64,000 nt of DNA. It comes from an uncultured Bacteroidales bacterium. Its GTDB lineage: Bacteria > Bacteroidota > Bacteroidia > Bacteroidales > Muribaculaceae. The position numbers were made by a program, and so were the translations under genes. Below the pieces are notes generated by a model that did not search any database, was not told where the DNA came from, and saw only the letters and a list, made by a program, of their open reading frames with translations. Below, piece by piece: positions 28,195 to 35,897 of the stretch (position 1 is its first letter; each line of letters begins with the position of its first letter). Where the stretch lies: assembly GCA_902785925.1 (NCBI GenBank), contig CADAAI010000015.1, positions 1 to 64,000 on the forward strand, written 5' to 3'.

Positions 28195-28263
28195 TAGATT
28201 TAATTCCAACAAGACAATCACAAAATACTGTATAAACAACTTTTTATAAACCTTTTCGAAATT

Positions 28264-31197
28264 ATGAAATTGAGAAACTTTTTTGCAGTAGCCATGATGC
28301 TTGTAGCACTTGGCTCAATGGCTCAACAGATGCCACCCATCGAGAACGACCCCTCGGTGCGCACTGGTAAATTGGCCAACGGACTAACTTACTACATCAA
28401 GCAGAACAACTGGCCCGAGCACCGTGTGAACTTCTACATCGCTCAGAATGTGGGTTCATTGCAGGAGGATGAAAGTCAGCGCGGTCTCGCTCACTTCCTC
28501 GAGCACATGGCCTTTAACGGCACAGAGCACTATCCTGGCAACGGAGTGATTGACTACACTCGTTCGCTTGGCGTGGAGTTTGGTCGCGACCTTAACGCCT
28601 ACACTAGTGTAGACCAGACAGTTTATAACATCAACGATGTGCCCAGCACACGTGTGAGCGCTATTGACTCTTGCTTGCTCATCTTGAAGGACTGGTCAAA
28701 CGGTCTGCTTCTTGAGGGCGACGAGATCGACAAGGAGCGCGGCGTTATCCACGAGGAGTGGCGCGTTCGCTCTAGTGCAAGCCAGCGTATGTTTGAGCGC
28801 AACCTCGAGACCCTGTATCCAGGTTCGAAGTATGGTCTGCGCATGCCTATCGGCTTGATGAGCGTTATTGACAACTTCAAGTATGACGAAATTCGCAACT
28901 ACTATCACAAGTGGTATCGTCCCGATAACCAGGCTATCGTAGTTGTTGGTGACATCGACGTTGACCGTACTGAGGCTAAGATCAAGGAGATGTTTGGTTC
29001 AATTCCCGCACCTGCAGCCGATGCAGCAAAGGTAGTTGAAGTGGAAGTTCCCGACAACGAACAGCCCATCTTCGTAATCGACAAGGATAAGGAGCAACAA
29101 TACAACCTTATCCAGATCATGTACAAGACCGACCCCTTCCCCAAAGAGATGAAGGGCGACATGACTTACCTGATTATGAAATATGTCATCGACATGTCGT
29201 GCGACATGCTGAACAAACGTCTCGAAGAGAAAGCTCTCGAGCCCGACTGTCCTTACATTCAGGCTGGTGCTATGTATGGCAACTACATCTTTGCTAAGAC
29301 CAAAGACGCTTTCACACTGATGGTACTTCCAAAAGAAGGCAAATCGGCCGAGGCTATTAAAGTTGTTACCGAGGAAGCCCTTCGCGCAGCACAGCACGGC
29401 TTCACTGCAACTGAGTTTGTTCGCGTAAAAGACGAATATCTGAGCGGCCTCGAGAAACAATACAACAACCGCAACCAAATCAACAATGACCGCTTTGGTC
29501 GTGAGTACTGCGCTCACTATCTCAACAATGAGCCTTATCCATCAATTGAGTGGGGATATCAGATGATGAACATGATTGCCCCCAACATTCCAGTTGATGT
29601 AATCAATCAAACCTTCACCCAGATGATGCCTACCGACGACAAGAACATGGTAGTCTTGAACTTCAACCCCGACAAGGAAGGTGTGACCCTTATCACTGCC
29701 GAGGAAATCAAGAAATCAATTGACGAAGCACAGGCAGCCAAGCTTGAGGCTTATGTTGACAATGTTAAGGATGAGCCTCTCATCACCGAGATGCCAACTC
29801 CTGGCAAGATTATCAGTGAGACTGAGAACACCGCTTTGGGCTTCAAAGAGCTCACTCTGAGCAACGGTGCTAAGGTTATCCTTAAGACTACTGACTTCAA
29901 GGACGACGAAATTCGTTACTATGCTGAGTCGAAGGGTGGTAATTCGCTCTATGGTCCAAAGGACTGGGCTAACTGCCAGATGTTTGACATTTTCACTCAG
30001 ACTTGCGGTCTTGGTAACTTCACCAACAATGAGCTTGAGAAGGCTCTTGCTGGCAAGAACGCCAACGTTGACATCTCTCTCTCAGAAAACTACGAGCGCC
30101 TCAATGGTAATTCAACCAAGAAGGACCTTGAGACATTGTTCCAACTCAACTACCTCTACTTCACCGCCCTCACTAAGGACGAGAAGGCAGCTGGAACTAT
30201 CATGTCGTTCCTTGAGACTCAGCTCAAGAACAAGAGCAGCATGCCCGAGGCAGCTTTGAGCGACAGTATCAAAACAACAACTTACAACCATGACTGGCGC
30301 CAGATGCCTTTCAATGTTGAGAACCTCAAGGACATAAACCTTGACCGCATCGTTGAGATTGCTAAGGAGCGTACTGCTAACGCTGCCGACTTCACATTCT
30401 ACTTTGTTGGTAGCTTCGACGAGGCAACAATCAAGCCTCTTATCGAGCAATACATCGCTTCACTTCCATCTCAACCCAACGTGAAGGAGAACTTCAAGGA
30501 AGGCGCTAAACTTGTGACTGGTGACGTGAAGAACGAGTTCTCACGTGCTATGGAGACACCTCAAACCACTTCATTTGTGATGTGGCACAGCTATGACGCT
30601 CCTTACACTATGGAGAATGACATCAAGGCCGACATCGCTGGTCAAGTGCTCGATGTAATCCTTCTCAAGAAGGTTCGTGAGGATGAGGGCGCTGCCTACT
30701 CACCTCATGGAAGTGCCGGTATGACTATCAAGGGCGACAAGCCTTTCATTCAGGCTCTCACCTATGTAAACATGAAGCCCGAGAAGAAAGACCTCGTTGT
30801 CAAGATTATGCGTGAGTCGCTCAGCGACATCGCCAATGGTCAAATCGAGGCCGACGCTCTCCAGAAGATTAAAGAGAAGATGCTCAAGGACTATGACACC
30901 AATGCTAAGAGCAACGGCCATTGGATCAATGTGCTGAACATGTATAAATCTTTCAACATCGACACCCAGAATGGCTACAAAGAGGCTGTCAACAAGGTTA
31001 CTGCTGCCGACGTTAGCAAGTTTGTCAAAGAGACCCTCGTTAAGACTGGTAACTGCATCGAGGTTACTATGAACCCAACAGATGCTCCCGCTGCTGCCAA
31101 AGAGGCCCCAGCTACCGCCAAAGAGGCTAAGCCTGCCGCTGCTAAAAAGGCAACAGCAAAAAAGGCTGCCAAAAAGACAAGCAAACGCAAAAAATAA
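28264..31197 (+). CDS. M16-family zinc peptidase with an Ala/Lys-rich tail
   Basis: 977 residues. Signal peptide MKLRNFFAVAMMLVALGSMAQ. The N-terminal M16 unit has the inverted zinc motif HFLEH (in RGLAHFLEHMAFNGTEHYPG, near residue 79) with a downstream Glu in the EVRIRxx-type helix (ERGVIHEEWRVR). Inactive M16 repeats follow to about residue 940. This is the full double-length form (pitrilysin/insulinase type), exported to the periplasm or surface. The last 40 residues are almost only Ala, Lys, Pro and Thr (AKEAKPAAAKKATAKK and KRKK at the end), like a histone H1 tail, which is odd for an exported protease. It ends at a strong terminator. Confidence 0.92.
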   Translation: MKLRNFFAVAMMLVALGSMAQQMPPIENDPSVRTGKLANGLTYYIKQNNWPEHRVNFYIAQNVGSLQEDESQRGLAHFLEHMAFNGTEHYPGNGVIDYTRSLGVEFGRDLNAYTSVDQTVYNINDVPSTRVSAIDSCLLILKDWSNGLLLEGDEIDKERGVIHEEWRVRSSASQRMFERNLETLYPGSKYGLRMPIGLMSVIDNFKYDEIRNYYHKWYRPDNQAIVVVGDIDVDRTEAKIKEMFGSIPAPAADAAKVVEVEVPDNEQPIFVIDKDKEQQYNLIQIMYKTDPFPKEMKGDMTYLIMKYVIDMSCDMLNKRLEEKALEPDCPYIQAGAMYGNYIFAKTKDAFTLMVLPKEGKSAEAIKVVTEEALRAAQHGFTATEFVRVKDEYLSGLEKQYNNRNQINNDRFGREYCAHYLNNEPYPSIEWGYQMMNMIAPNIPVDVINQTFTQMMPTDDKNMVVLNFNPDKEGVTLITAEEIKKSIDEAQAAKLEAYVDNVKDEPLITEMPTPGKIISETENTALGFKELTLSNGAKVILKTTDFKDDEIRYYAESKGGNSLYGPKDWANCQMFDIFTQTCGLGNFTNNELEKALAGKNANVDISLSENYERLNGNSTKKDLETLFQLNYLYFTALTKDEKAAGTIMSFLETQLKNKSSMPEAALSDSIKTTTYNHDWRQMPFNVENLKDINLDRIVEIAKERTANAADFTFYFVGSFDEATIKPLIEQYIASLPSQPNVKENFKEGAKLVTGDVKNEFSRAMETPQTTSFVMWHSYDAPYTMENDIKADIAGQVLDVILLKKVREDEGAAYSPHGSAGMTIKGDKPFIQALTYVNMKPEKKDLVVKIMRESLSDIANGQIEADALQKIKEKMLKDYDTNAKSNGHWINVLNMYKSFNIDTQNGYKEAVNKVTAADVSKFVKETLVKTGNCIEVTMNPTDAPAAAKEAPATAKEAKPAAAKKATAKKAAKKTSKRKK

Positions 31198-31236
31198 TCG
31201 GTTCTGAGTATTCAACTTTTTGAACTTCAACAATAG

Positions 31237-31275
31237 AGATTGCGCATCGAGAAATCCATGCGCAATCTTTTTTAT
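31237..31275 (+). terminator. Terminator of the M16 gene
   Basis: 11-bp perfect stem AGATTGCGCAT / ATGCGCAATCT, 10-nt loop, followed by TTTTTTA. Confidence 0.9.
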
Positions 31276-31310
31276 GCTCAAAAACTTGTAAAACTTCAAA
31301 CATTTTGTAT

Positions 31311-31318
31311 TATTTTTG
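31311..31318 (+). promoter_or_regulatory. -7 element upstream of the gene at 31367
   Basis: TATTTTTG matches TAnnTTTG. A TTGT at 31286-31289 lies 21 bp upstream and may be a weak -33 box. Confidence 0.5.
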
Positions 31319-31366
31319 CATTCAGAAAACAAATAACATTATTAATCTTTTAATTGTCAAAAGCGT

Positions 31367-32416
31367 ATGAAAAAAATTACTCTTTTACTTATTGCTGGCT
31401 TGGTGGCTATGATTGCACAAGCAGGAGTCATCAACCAAGACAAGGCTTCTAAATTGCAAAATGTGAAAGCCAATGTCACTGTTAAAGCCGAAGGCGACAT
31501 CGTTACTCCTCCCGCTAGTATAGAAGAACAAATCTATACATTCCAGGGACATGACACCTACATTGACCAAGATAAGACTTTTGAGGTGTTTGTTGTTATC
31601 GACAACAATGATATTTACGTCAAGGGATTTAGTGAATATTACACTGAGGGCTGGGTGAAAGGCACCATTGTCGACGGAGTTGCTACATTCCCCGCAGCCT
31701 ACATGGGTGTGTTTGAATTTTGGGGCGATGCCTATGATCTTGACTTTGACGGCGCTGTCTTTACCGTGAACGACGATGCCAGCGAGCTCTTCGCTGCCGA
31801 TGGCTACACTACCTCGACCGAGGGTGAAATTCTTGACGAGTTTATCAATGTGACCCTCACTAAGGCTCTGCCCGAAATCGCCACTCCAGCCACTCCCACT
31901 ATCACCGAATTTACCGAGGATGACTACGGCCACTATGTAAAGATGACCATCCCTGCCAAGGACGTTGACGGCAACGACATCTTTGCTGCATTGCTCAGCT
32001 ACCAGCTTCTCATTGACCGCAATGGCGAGCAGAGTGTGTATGAGTTCACCACCGACAACTATGAATTCATTGAGGAGAACATGACCGTGGTTCCTTACAA
32101 CTTCACCGACTATTATGATATTGACGTAGCTGGCAAGCAAGTCTACATCTATGGCGACGATATCGATGAGTGGAACGCCATTGGCGTTAAGAGCATCTAC
32201 ACAGTGGGTGACAAGTCGCGCGAGACTCGCGAGAGCGAAATCTTCTGGTATCAGCTCAAGCCAACAGCCATCACTAGCATCGACAACAATGATGTGGTTG
32301 AAACCAACTACTACGACCTGCAAGGACGCAAGGTTACCACTAATGCCACTGGCCTGCTCATCAAGCAGATGCGCATGCAAGACGGCACCACCAAATCCAT
32401 TAAAGTGCTTCGTTAA
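31367..32416 (+). CDS. Secreted protein with T9SS-like C-terminal tail
   Basis: 349 residues. Signal peptide MKKITLLLIAGLVAMIAQA. The body is acidic, beta-rich and without a motif I recognise (e.g. FEVFVVIDNNDIYVKGFSEY). Near residue 175 a proline hinge (TPATPTI) separates two halves. The last 40 residues, TNYYDLQGRKVTTNATGLLI ending SIKVLR, match the pattern of type IX secretion sorting tails (YDLQGR-V ... GLYI ... G ... K-V). Export to the cell surface by T9SS is therefore likely; PorQ is encoded at 60895. Function unknown. Own promoter element and terminator. Confidence 0.75.
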   Translation: MKKITLLLIAGLVAMIAQAGVINQDKASKLQNVKANVTVKAEGDIVTPPASIEEQIYTFQGHDTYIDQDKTFEVFVVIDNNDIYVKGFSEYYTEGWVKGTIVDGVATFPAAYMGVFEFWGDAYDLDFDGAVFTVNDDASELFAADGYTTSTEGEILDEFINVTLTKALPEIATPATPTITEFTEDDYGHYVKMTIPAKDVDGNDIFAALLSYQLLIDRNGEQSVYEFTTDNYEFIEENMTVVPYNFTDYYDIDVAGKQVYIYGDDIDEWNAIGVKSIYTVGDKSRETRESEIFWYQLKPTAITSIDNNDVVETNYYDLQGRKVTTNATGLLIKQMRMQDGTTKSIKVLR

Positions 32417-32436
32417 CCATCACAACTTATAACACA

Positions 32437-32472
32437 AGATAGCGCCCTATCACTAGGACGCTATCTTTTTAT
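32437..32472 (+). terminator. Intrinsic terminator
   Basis: Stem AGATAGCG / CGCTATCT with an inner CCTA/TAGG pair, followed by TTTTTATAT. Confidence 0.85.
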
Positions 32473-32566
32473 ATAGTTTGAAGTTTAATCATTAACTGCC
32501 ACTGCCGAGCCGCTTTCACAAGTTTATCGTTTAGTGTTTTATTGCAGTTTAATGTGTAAATATATA

Positions 32567-33121
32567 TCACGTAGGTTTAGACAACCGCTTGCACAATCGG
32601 CTCAGCGATTCGGGAGTTATGCCCAAATAGCTTGCAATGGAGCGATTGGTAAGACGGTTGTGTATGTCGGGGAAACGACTTGACAAAGCCAGATAACGCT
32701 CCTCGGGTGTGAGGCAACAACTGTCGATAGCCTCTAGCATTGCCTTGTGTGATATCGCCTCGGCGAGTTTCATTCGCAAGTCAAGCCCCATTACCGCATC
32801 AACCTGACTAATGGGAAGCTGATAGATTGTCGAACTCTCGAGAGCCACAATATCAACAGGACTAGAACAACCGTTGCGCATGGCACTGTAGCATGCCACC
32901 AGGTCGCCAGTAAAGGCGAATGAGATAATGCGTTCATGACCTCGAGTCGTGAATCGTGAGTACTTTATCGAGCCACTAGTGAGCAGCCCTACCCTATTGT
33001 CCATCTCACCCGCGTGACAAAGGAAGTCGCCCTTGACAAGTTCAACCTTTTTACCCTTACTCAGCAACAGGTTCTTGGCTGCTATATAAAAGTCTTTATT
33101 GGTAAAATCCAGGTATGTCAT
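32567..33121 (-). CDS. Crp/Fnr-family transcriptional regulator
   Basis: 184 residues. Residues about 20-115 are a cyclic-nucleotide-binding-type beta-barrel (VELVKGDFLCHAGEMDNRVG, LLTSGSIKYSRFTTRGHERI, FTGDLVACYSAM). Residues 140-184 hold a winged-helix HTH (NRSIASYLGITPESLSRLCK). There is no N-terminal cysteine cluster of FNR type, so it does not look like an Fe-S oxygen sensor of the E. coli kind. The ligand is unknown. The upstream region has three FNR/CRP-type boxes and a -7 element, pointing to self-regulation. Single gene. Confidence 0.88.
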   Translation of the reverse strand: MTYLDFTNKDFYIAAKNLLLSKGKKVELVKGDFLCHAGEMDNRVGLLTSGSIKYSRFTTRGHERIISFAFTGDLVACYSAMRNGCSSPVDIVALESSTIYQLPISQVDAVMGLDLRMKLAEAISHKAMLEAIDSCCLTPEERYLALSSRFPDIHNRLTNRSIASYLGITPESLSRLCKRLSKPT

Positions 33122-33134
33122 ACTCTTTTTCTTG

Positions 33135-33142
33135 CAAAATTA
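33135..33142 (-). promoter_or_regulatory. -7 element of the Crp/Fnr gene
   Basis: Reverse strand TAATTTTG. No -33 TTTG at the usual distance. Instead a TTGAC-N4-ATCAA box is centred about 41 bp upstream of the expected start site. Confidence 0.6.
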
Positions 33143-33164
33143 TATATAGCAGCATTAACTGGCG

Positions 33165-33178
33165 TTGACATCAATCAA
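33165..33178. promoter_or_regulatory. FNR/CRP-type box 1
   Basis: TTGACATCAATCAA, one mismatch to TTGAT-N4-ATCAA. Its centre at 33171.5 is about 41 bp from the predicted start of the Crp/Fnr transcript, the class II activator position. Confidence 0.65.
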
Positions 33179-33203
33179 CATCAGGCTCATCAACGATTAG
33201 AAG

Positions 33204-33217
33204 TTGATTGACGTCAA
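33204..33217. promoter_or_regulatory. FNR/CRP-type box 2
   Basis: TTGATTGACGTCAA, one mismatch to TTGAT-N4-ATCAA. Together with box 1 it also makes a 15-bp inverted repeat (33165-33179 / 33203-33217, 14 of 15 matching). Confidence 0.6.
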
Positions 33218-33302
33218 TGTCGAGTAGCCATAATGCCGCCTCAACCATTAGACGCAAAAACCCTCATTTTTGTTGCAAAAAATGCCACTAAAATCTAAAA
33301 AC

Positions 33303-33316
33303 TTGATTCAAATCAA
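33303..33316. promoter_or_regulatory. FNR/CRP-type box 3 (perfect)
   Basis: TTGATTCAAATCAA is a perfect match to TTGAT-N4-ATCAA. It lies 182 bp upstream of the Crp/Fnr start codon and just past the terminator of the neighbouring operon. Confidence 0.65.
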
Positions 33317-33333
33317 TGCCACTAAAAGAAAAC

Positions 33334-33370
33334 ACCCCAGCCAATGGCAATAATAGCTCTTGACTGGGGT
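33334..33370 (-). terminator. Terminator of the 33400-35714 operon
   Basis: Stem ACCCCAGCCAA / TTGACTGGGGT (one mismatch) with a 15-nt loop. On the reverse strand it is followed by GTTTTCTTTT. Confidence 0.7.
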
Positions 33371-33399
33371 TAATAATATTGTGAGAATGAATATAGATA

Positions 33400-34380
33400 T
33401 CATTGCTTGTACTTGCCCTTGAGCCAGTTGATAGCCTCATCTAGAAGACCGTTGACAAAGGTGTCGCTGCAACACTTCTGACATTCTTTCAGGCTCTTGA
33501 CGCACAATTTCTTTTCGCTTTGGTTAATCACGCCGTCGGCACGCTTGCACATCGTCAGGAGCTCGGTGGCATAGGCGGCTCCCTTGCTTGGCGACTGCTT
33601 GACTTTTTCCTTGAACTTGTTGCAGTACATTGCGAATGTGGTTAGCCAAGTCGCATCATCATCATTTACTGCATTGTTTGCTTGAGAGAGAACCTTCAAG
33701 GCCATGCCATTGCCCAGACGCTGGCCCAGCATTTCAAGTTGTGGTGAAACTCCCTCTAGCACTTTCAAACCATTTAAATCAATGAGGCTATCAACTTTGA
33801 GAGAAACCCCATTCTTGTAGTTGCCCTTTAATATCGTTGTGCCTTTCGACTGATATTCATCAGGTTTCTTTCCATATATCTTATAAAGCTTTCCCGTGTA
33901 GAAGTTATCATCATCCTGTTTCCACTCTATGGCATAGCTGGTGCGATAGTCACTCAGCTGCTTGTCTTTAAAGCACACAACCATGAAGTCCATATCGTTG
34001 TCGGCACCAATGAGCTCAAAGTCGTTCTTACCTGTTCCATAAGCTATTGCATAGGTCACCCCCTTGCTGCCGGCTTTGCCCGCAGCGCTGTGATAGGCAT
34101 TCTCGCTGTCTTGCGCCATAGCACGGGTTAAATCTTTAATGAGAGCAGCCTTATTGCTTGGCAGCCTAAATTGTTTTACGATGCACTCTCCAATTACATC
34201 TCCCGAACTTGTGTCATGGTAATTGATGTTTTTGTTCTTGCTCATGGTCGTGTAATCCTTGTCGAGGGCTCTTGAGAATTTGTTGTAGGCGTCGGCTACA
34301 TGTTCTTGTGCGGCACATCCAAAGATGGCTATTATTGCCATTGCTACCGCCATTGCAATTGTGATAAATAGATTTTTCAT
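33400..34380 (-). CDS. Lipoprotein of unknown function, third gene of a sigma operon
   Basis: 326 residues from the ATG at 34378-34380, chosen because it begins a lipoprotein signal (MKNLFITIAMAVAMAIIAIF then GC). A longer frame from 34515 would overlap the upstream gene. The mature protein has a beta-rich middle (YAIEWKQDDDNFYTGKLYKI) and a C-terminal helical, cysteine-containing part (LCVKSLKECQKCC). No family recognised. It starts 16 bp after the anti-sigma-like gene, and the operon ends at 33334-33370. The product is probably anchored in the envelope. Confidence 0.65.
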   Translation of the reverse strand: MKNLFITIAMAVAMAIIAIFGCAAQEHVADAYNKFSRALDKDYTTMSKNKNINYHDTSSGDVIGECIVKQFRLPSNKAALIKDLTRAMAQDSENAYHSAAGKAGSKGVTYAIAYGTGKNDFELIGADNDMDFMVVCFKDKQLSDYRTSYAIEWKQDDDNFYTGKLYKIYGKKPDEYQSKGTTILKGNYKNGVSLKVDSLIDLNGLKVLEGVSPQLEMLGQRLGNGMALKVLSQANNAVNDDDATWLTTFAMYCNKFKEKVKQSPSKGAAYATELLTMCKRADGVINQSEKKLCVKSLKECQKCCSDTFVNGLLDEAINWLKGKYKQ

Positions 34381-34396
34381 ATTGTTGGAGTTTTCG

Positions 34397-35080
34397 TTAT
34401 TTAAATACAACTTGAATGAATTGAGGATTCTCGTTGGCGATTGCCTGTCGTGCCTGATAGGCTTGGGCACGTCCCTTGTATTGCTCCTCAAGAATCTCTT
34501 GCCGCTCTTGCTCAATCATGAACTTGTCGGCCATGAGTTCTTGCTGCGCCAGTTCAATCTCGCCTTGCTCACGCTCCATTTCAATGGGATCAAAGTGTCT
34601 TTTTGTTGACGAAGTGTCATTAGGCTTTTGTTTCTTAACTGAGGCTTTCTCCTTAATATTAGCCCTTTTCTCAACTTTTGCCACAATGGGCTTGGGTGCC
34701 GCTACAACTGGTGTCACTATAGTATCGTGAACATTAACTGAATCAATAACAGCAGTAATTGAGGGAGATTGGATTATTGGGACCTCGGTTTGTGGGGTAC
34801 GTTTAAAATTTGGAACCACCATAATTGTTATGGCGGCAACCGCGGCAGCTGCAATAGACAACCACACTGGGTGAGAGATGTTCCGCCTTGGGATTGGTCC
34901 CGTAGCAATTGGCATCCCGTCATCAAAGTAAGCCATCATTTCCTTGTAGGGTTCCCATTCCTTAGGAATTTCGTGAGATAAGGCAAAAAACTGCCTTAGC
35001 TCACGCTCCTGCTCAAGGGTGGTTTCACCTTGCATAAACAGGTTGAGCAGTGATTCTATGTATTTCTCGTCGTTATTCAT
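34397..35080 (-). CDS. Anti-sigma-like single-span membrane protein
   Basis: 227 residues from the ATG at 35078-35080. The cytoplasmic N-terminus (MNNDEKYIESLLNLFMQGET, TLEQERELRQFFA) resembles Bacteroidetes anti-sigma proteins. It is followed by one membrane helix (LSIAAAAVAAITIMVVPNF, about residues 74-92). A periplasmic part ends in a long charged helix rich in Glu and Gln (MEREQGEIELAQQELM). It lies directly downstream of the sigma gene at 35214, separated by the 67-bp tandem repeat. Function inferred from position and topology. The longer frame from 35128 starts inside the repeat and is not favoured. Confidence 0.72.
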   Translation of the reverse strand: MNNDEKYIESLLNLFMQGETTLEQERELRQFFALSHEIPKEWEPYKEMMAYFDDGMPIATGPIPRRNISHPVWLSIAAAAVAAITIMVVPNFKRTPQTEVPIIQSPSITAVIDSVNVHDTIVTPVVAAPKPIVAKVEKRANIKEKASVKKQKPNDTSSTKRHFDPIEMEREQGEIELAQQELMADKFMIEQERQEILEEQYKGRAQAYQARQAIANENPQFIQVVFK

Positions 35081-35090
35081 CGTTGGTTTA

Positions 35091-35223
35091 TATAAATTTT
35101 TCACGCTCGGCAATGTCCATGTAAACATGACGCTGCACTCGCTAAATCAAAATTTTGTATAAATTTTTCACGCTCGGCAATGTCCATGTAAACATGACGC
35201 TGCACTCGCTAAATCAAAATTTT
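35091..35223. repeat. Perfect 67-bp tandem duplication
   Basis: Unit 1 is 35091-35157 and unit 2 is 35158-35223/4; they are identical over 66 bp. Each contains CATGTAAACATG, a small hairpin, and TCACGCTCGGCAATG. Unit 2 includes the last two codons and stop of the sigma factor gene, so the duplication copied the 3' end of that gene into the gap before the anti-sigma-like gene. Confidence 0.95.
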
Positions 35224-35714
35224 CTTTTCTTAATTTCATCTAGCAATTGAAAGCGTGCTCTTGAGAGCAGGCTCCGTGCCGTACTTTTCTCGATACCAAG
35301 TCGGCAGGCAATCTCGTCGTAGCTCAGGCATTCCACCTGGCGCATGTGAAGCACTGCATACTGAGTGCTGGGTAACCGCCGCATGGCTGCATTGAGCCAC
35401 GCAACCTCTTGTGATGAGATGAGTGAGTCATCGGGAGTAATAAGCTGCGATTTAAGCTGTTTCGGATTTACCGACATAATGGGCACATTGTTGTCGTTGC
35501 GACGTAGCGAAGCAAGATTGTGGCGTGCCATCACCACTACAAGAGCTTCGAGTGAGCGATATCTGTCGAGCGTGTCGCGCAGCTGCCATAACCGCAACAG
35601 CACGTCTTGTGCAACATCCTCGGCCTGCATCACATCGGCACCACACGACAAGCATGTGGCAACAGCCTTTTCACGCAGCTCGACCGCTCTTGCTTCAAAC
35701 TCTTTATCACTCAT
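35214..35714 (-). CDS. ECF-type RNA polymerase sigma factor
   Basis: 166 residues from the ATG at 35712-35714. Region 2 is seen in CGADVMQAEDVAQDVLLRLW and YRSLEALVVVMARHNLASLR. Region 4 is LPSTQYAVLHMRQVECLSYD then EIACRLGIEKSTARSLLSRA, a helix-turn-helix. It heads a three-gene operon with an anti-sigma-like membrane protein and a lipoprotein, the usual design for envelope-signal sigma factors in Bacteroidetes. A GTG 24 nt upstream would add 8 residues. Confidence 0.88.
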   Translation of the reverse strand: MSDKEFEARAVELREKAVATCLSCGADVMQAEDVAQDVLLRLWQLRDTLDRYRSLEALVVVMARHNLASLRRNDNNVPIMSVNPKQLKSQLITPDDSLISSQEVAWLNAAMRRLPSTQYAVLHMRQVECLSYDEIACRLGIEKSTARSLLSRARFQLLDEIKKRKF

Positions 35715-35829
35715 TACTCTATTAAGACGCAAAAACACGAGTTTTGCGTCAAGAATTAACCTTTTTTATTATTTATATTTCTTGTGGTTTACGCCCCATG
35801 TATTCACAAACATCCTTTTTTCTGCCCAC

Positions 35830-35861
35830 TTTGGGGAATTATGATTTTTTTAGTACTTTTG
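35830..35861 (+). promoter_or_regulatory. sigma-ABfr promoter of the aminopeptidase gene
   Basis: TTTG (35830-35833), 20-bp spacer, TACTTTTG (35854-35861): a full consensus match. It fixes the aminopeptidase start at 35898 rather than 35784. Confidence 0.85.
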
Positions 35862-35897
35862 CATGCCAATATCTATGTAAACAATTTTCTAAAGACA

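Noticed and set aside
34381..34515. 45-residue N-terminal extension of the lipoprotein gene
   Set aside because: Overlaps the anti-sigma-like gene in another frame; the lipoprotein signal starts cleanly at 34380.
35784..35897. 38-residue N-terminal extension of the aminopeptidase
   Set aside because: The consensus promoter at 35830-35861 lies within it; the conserved protein starts at 35898.
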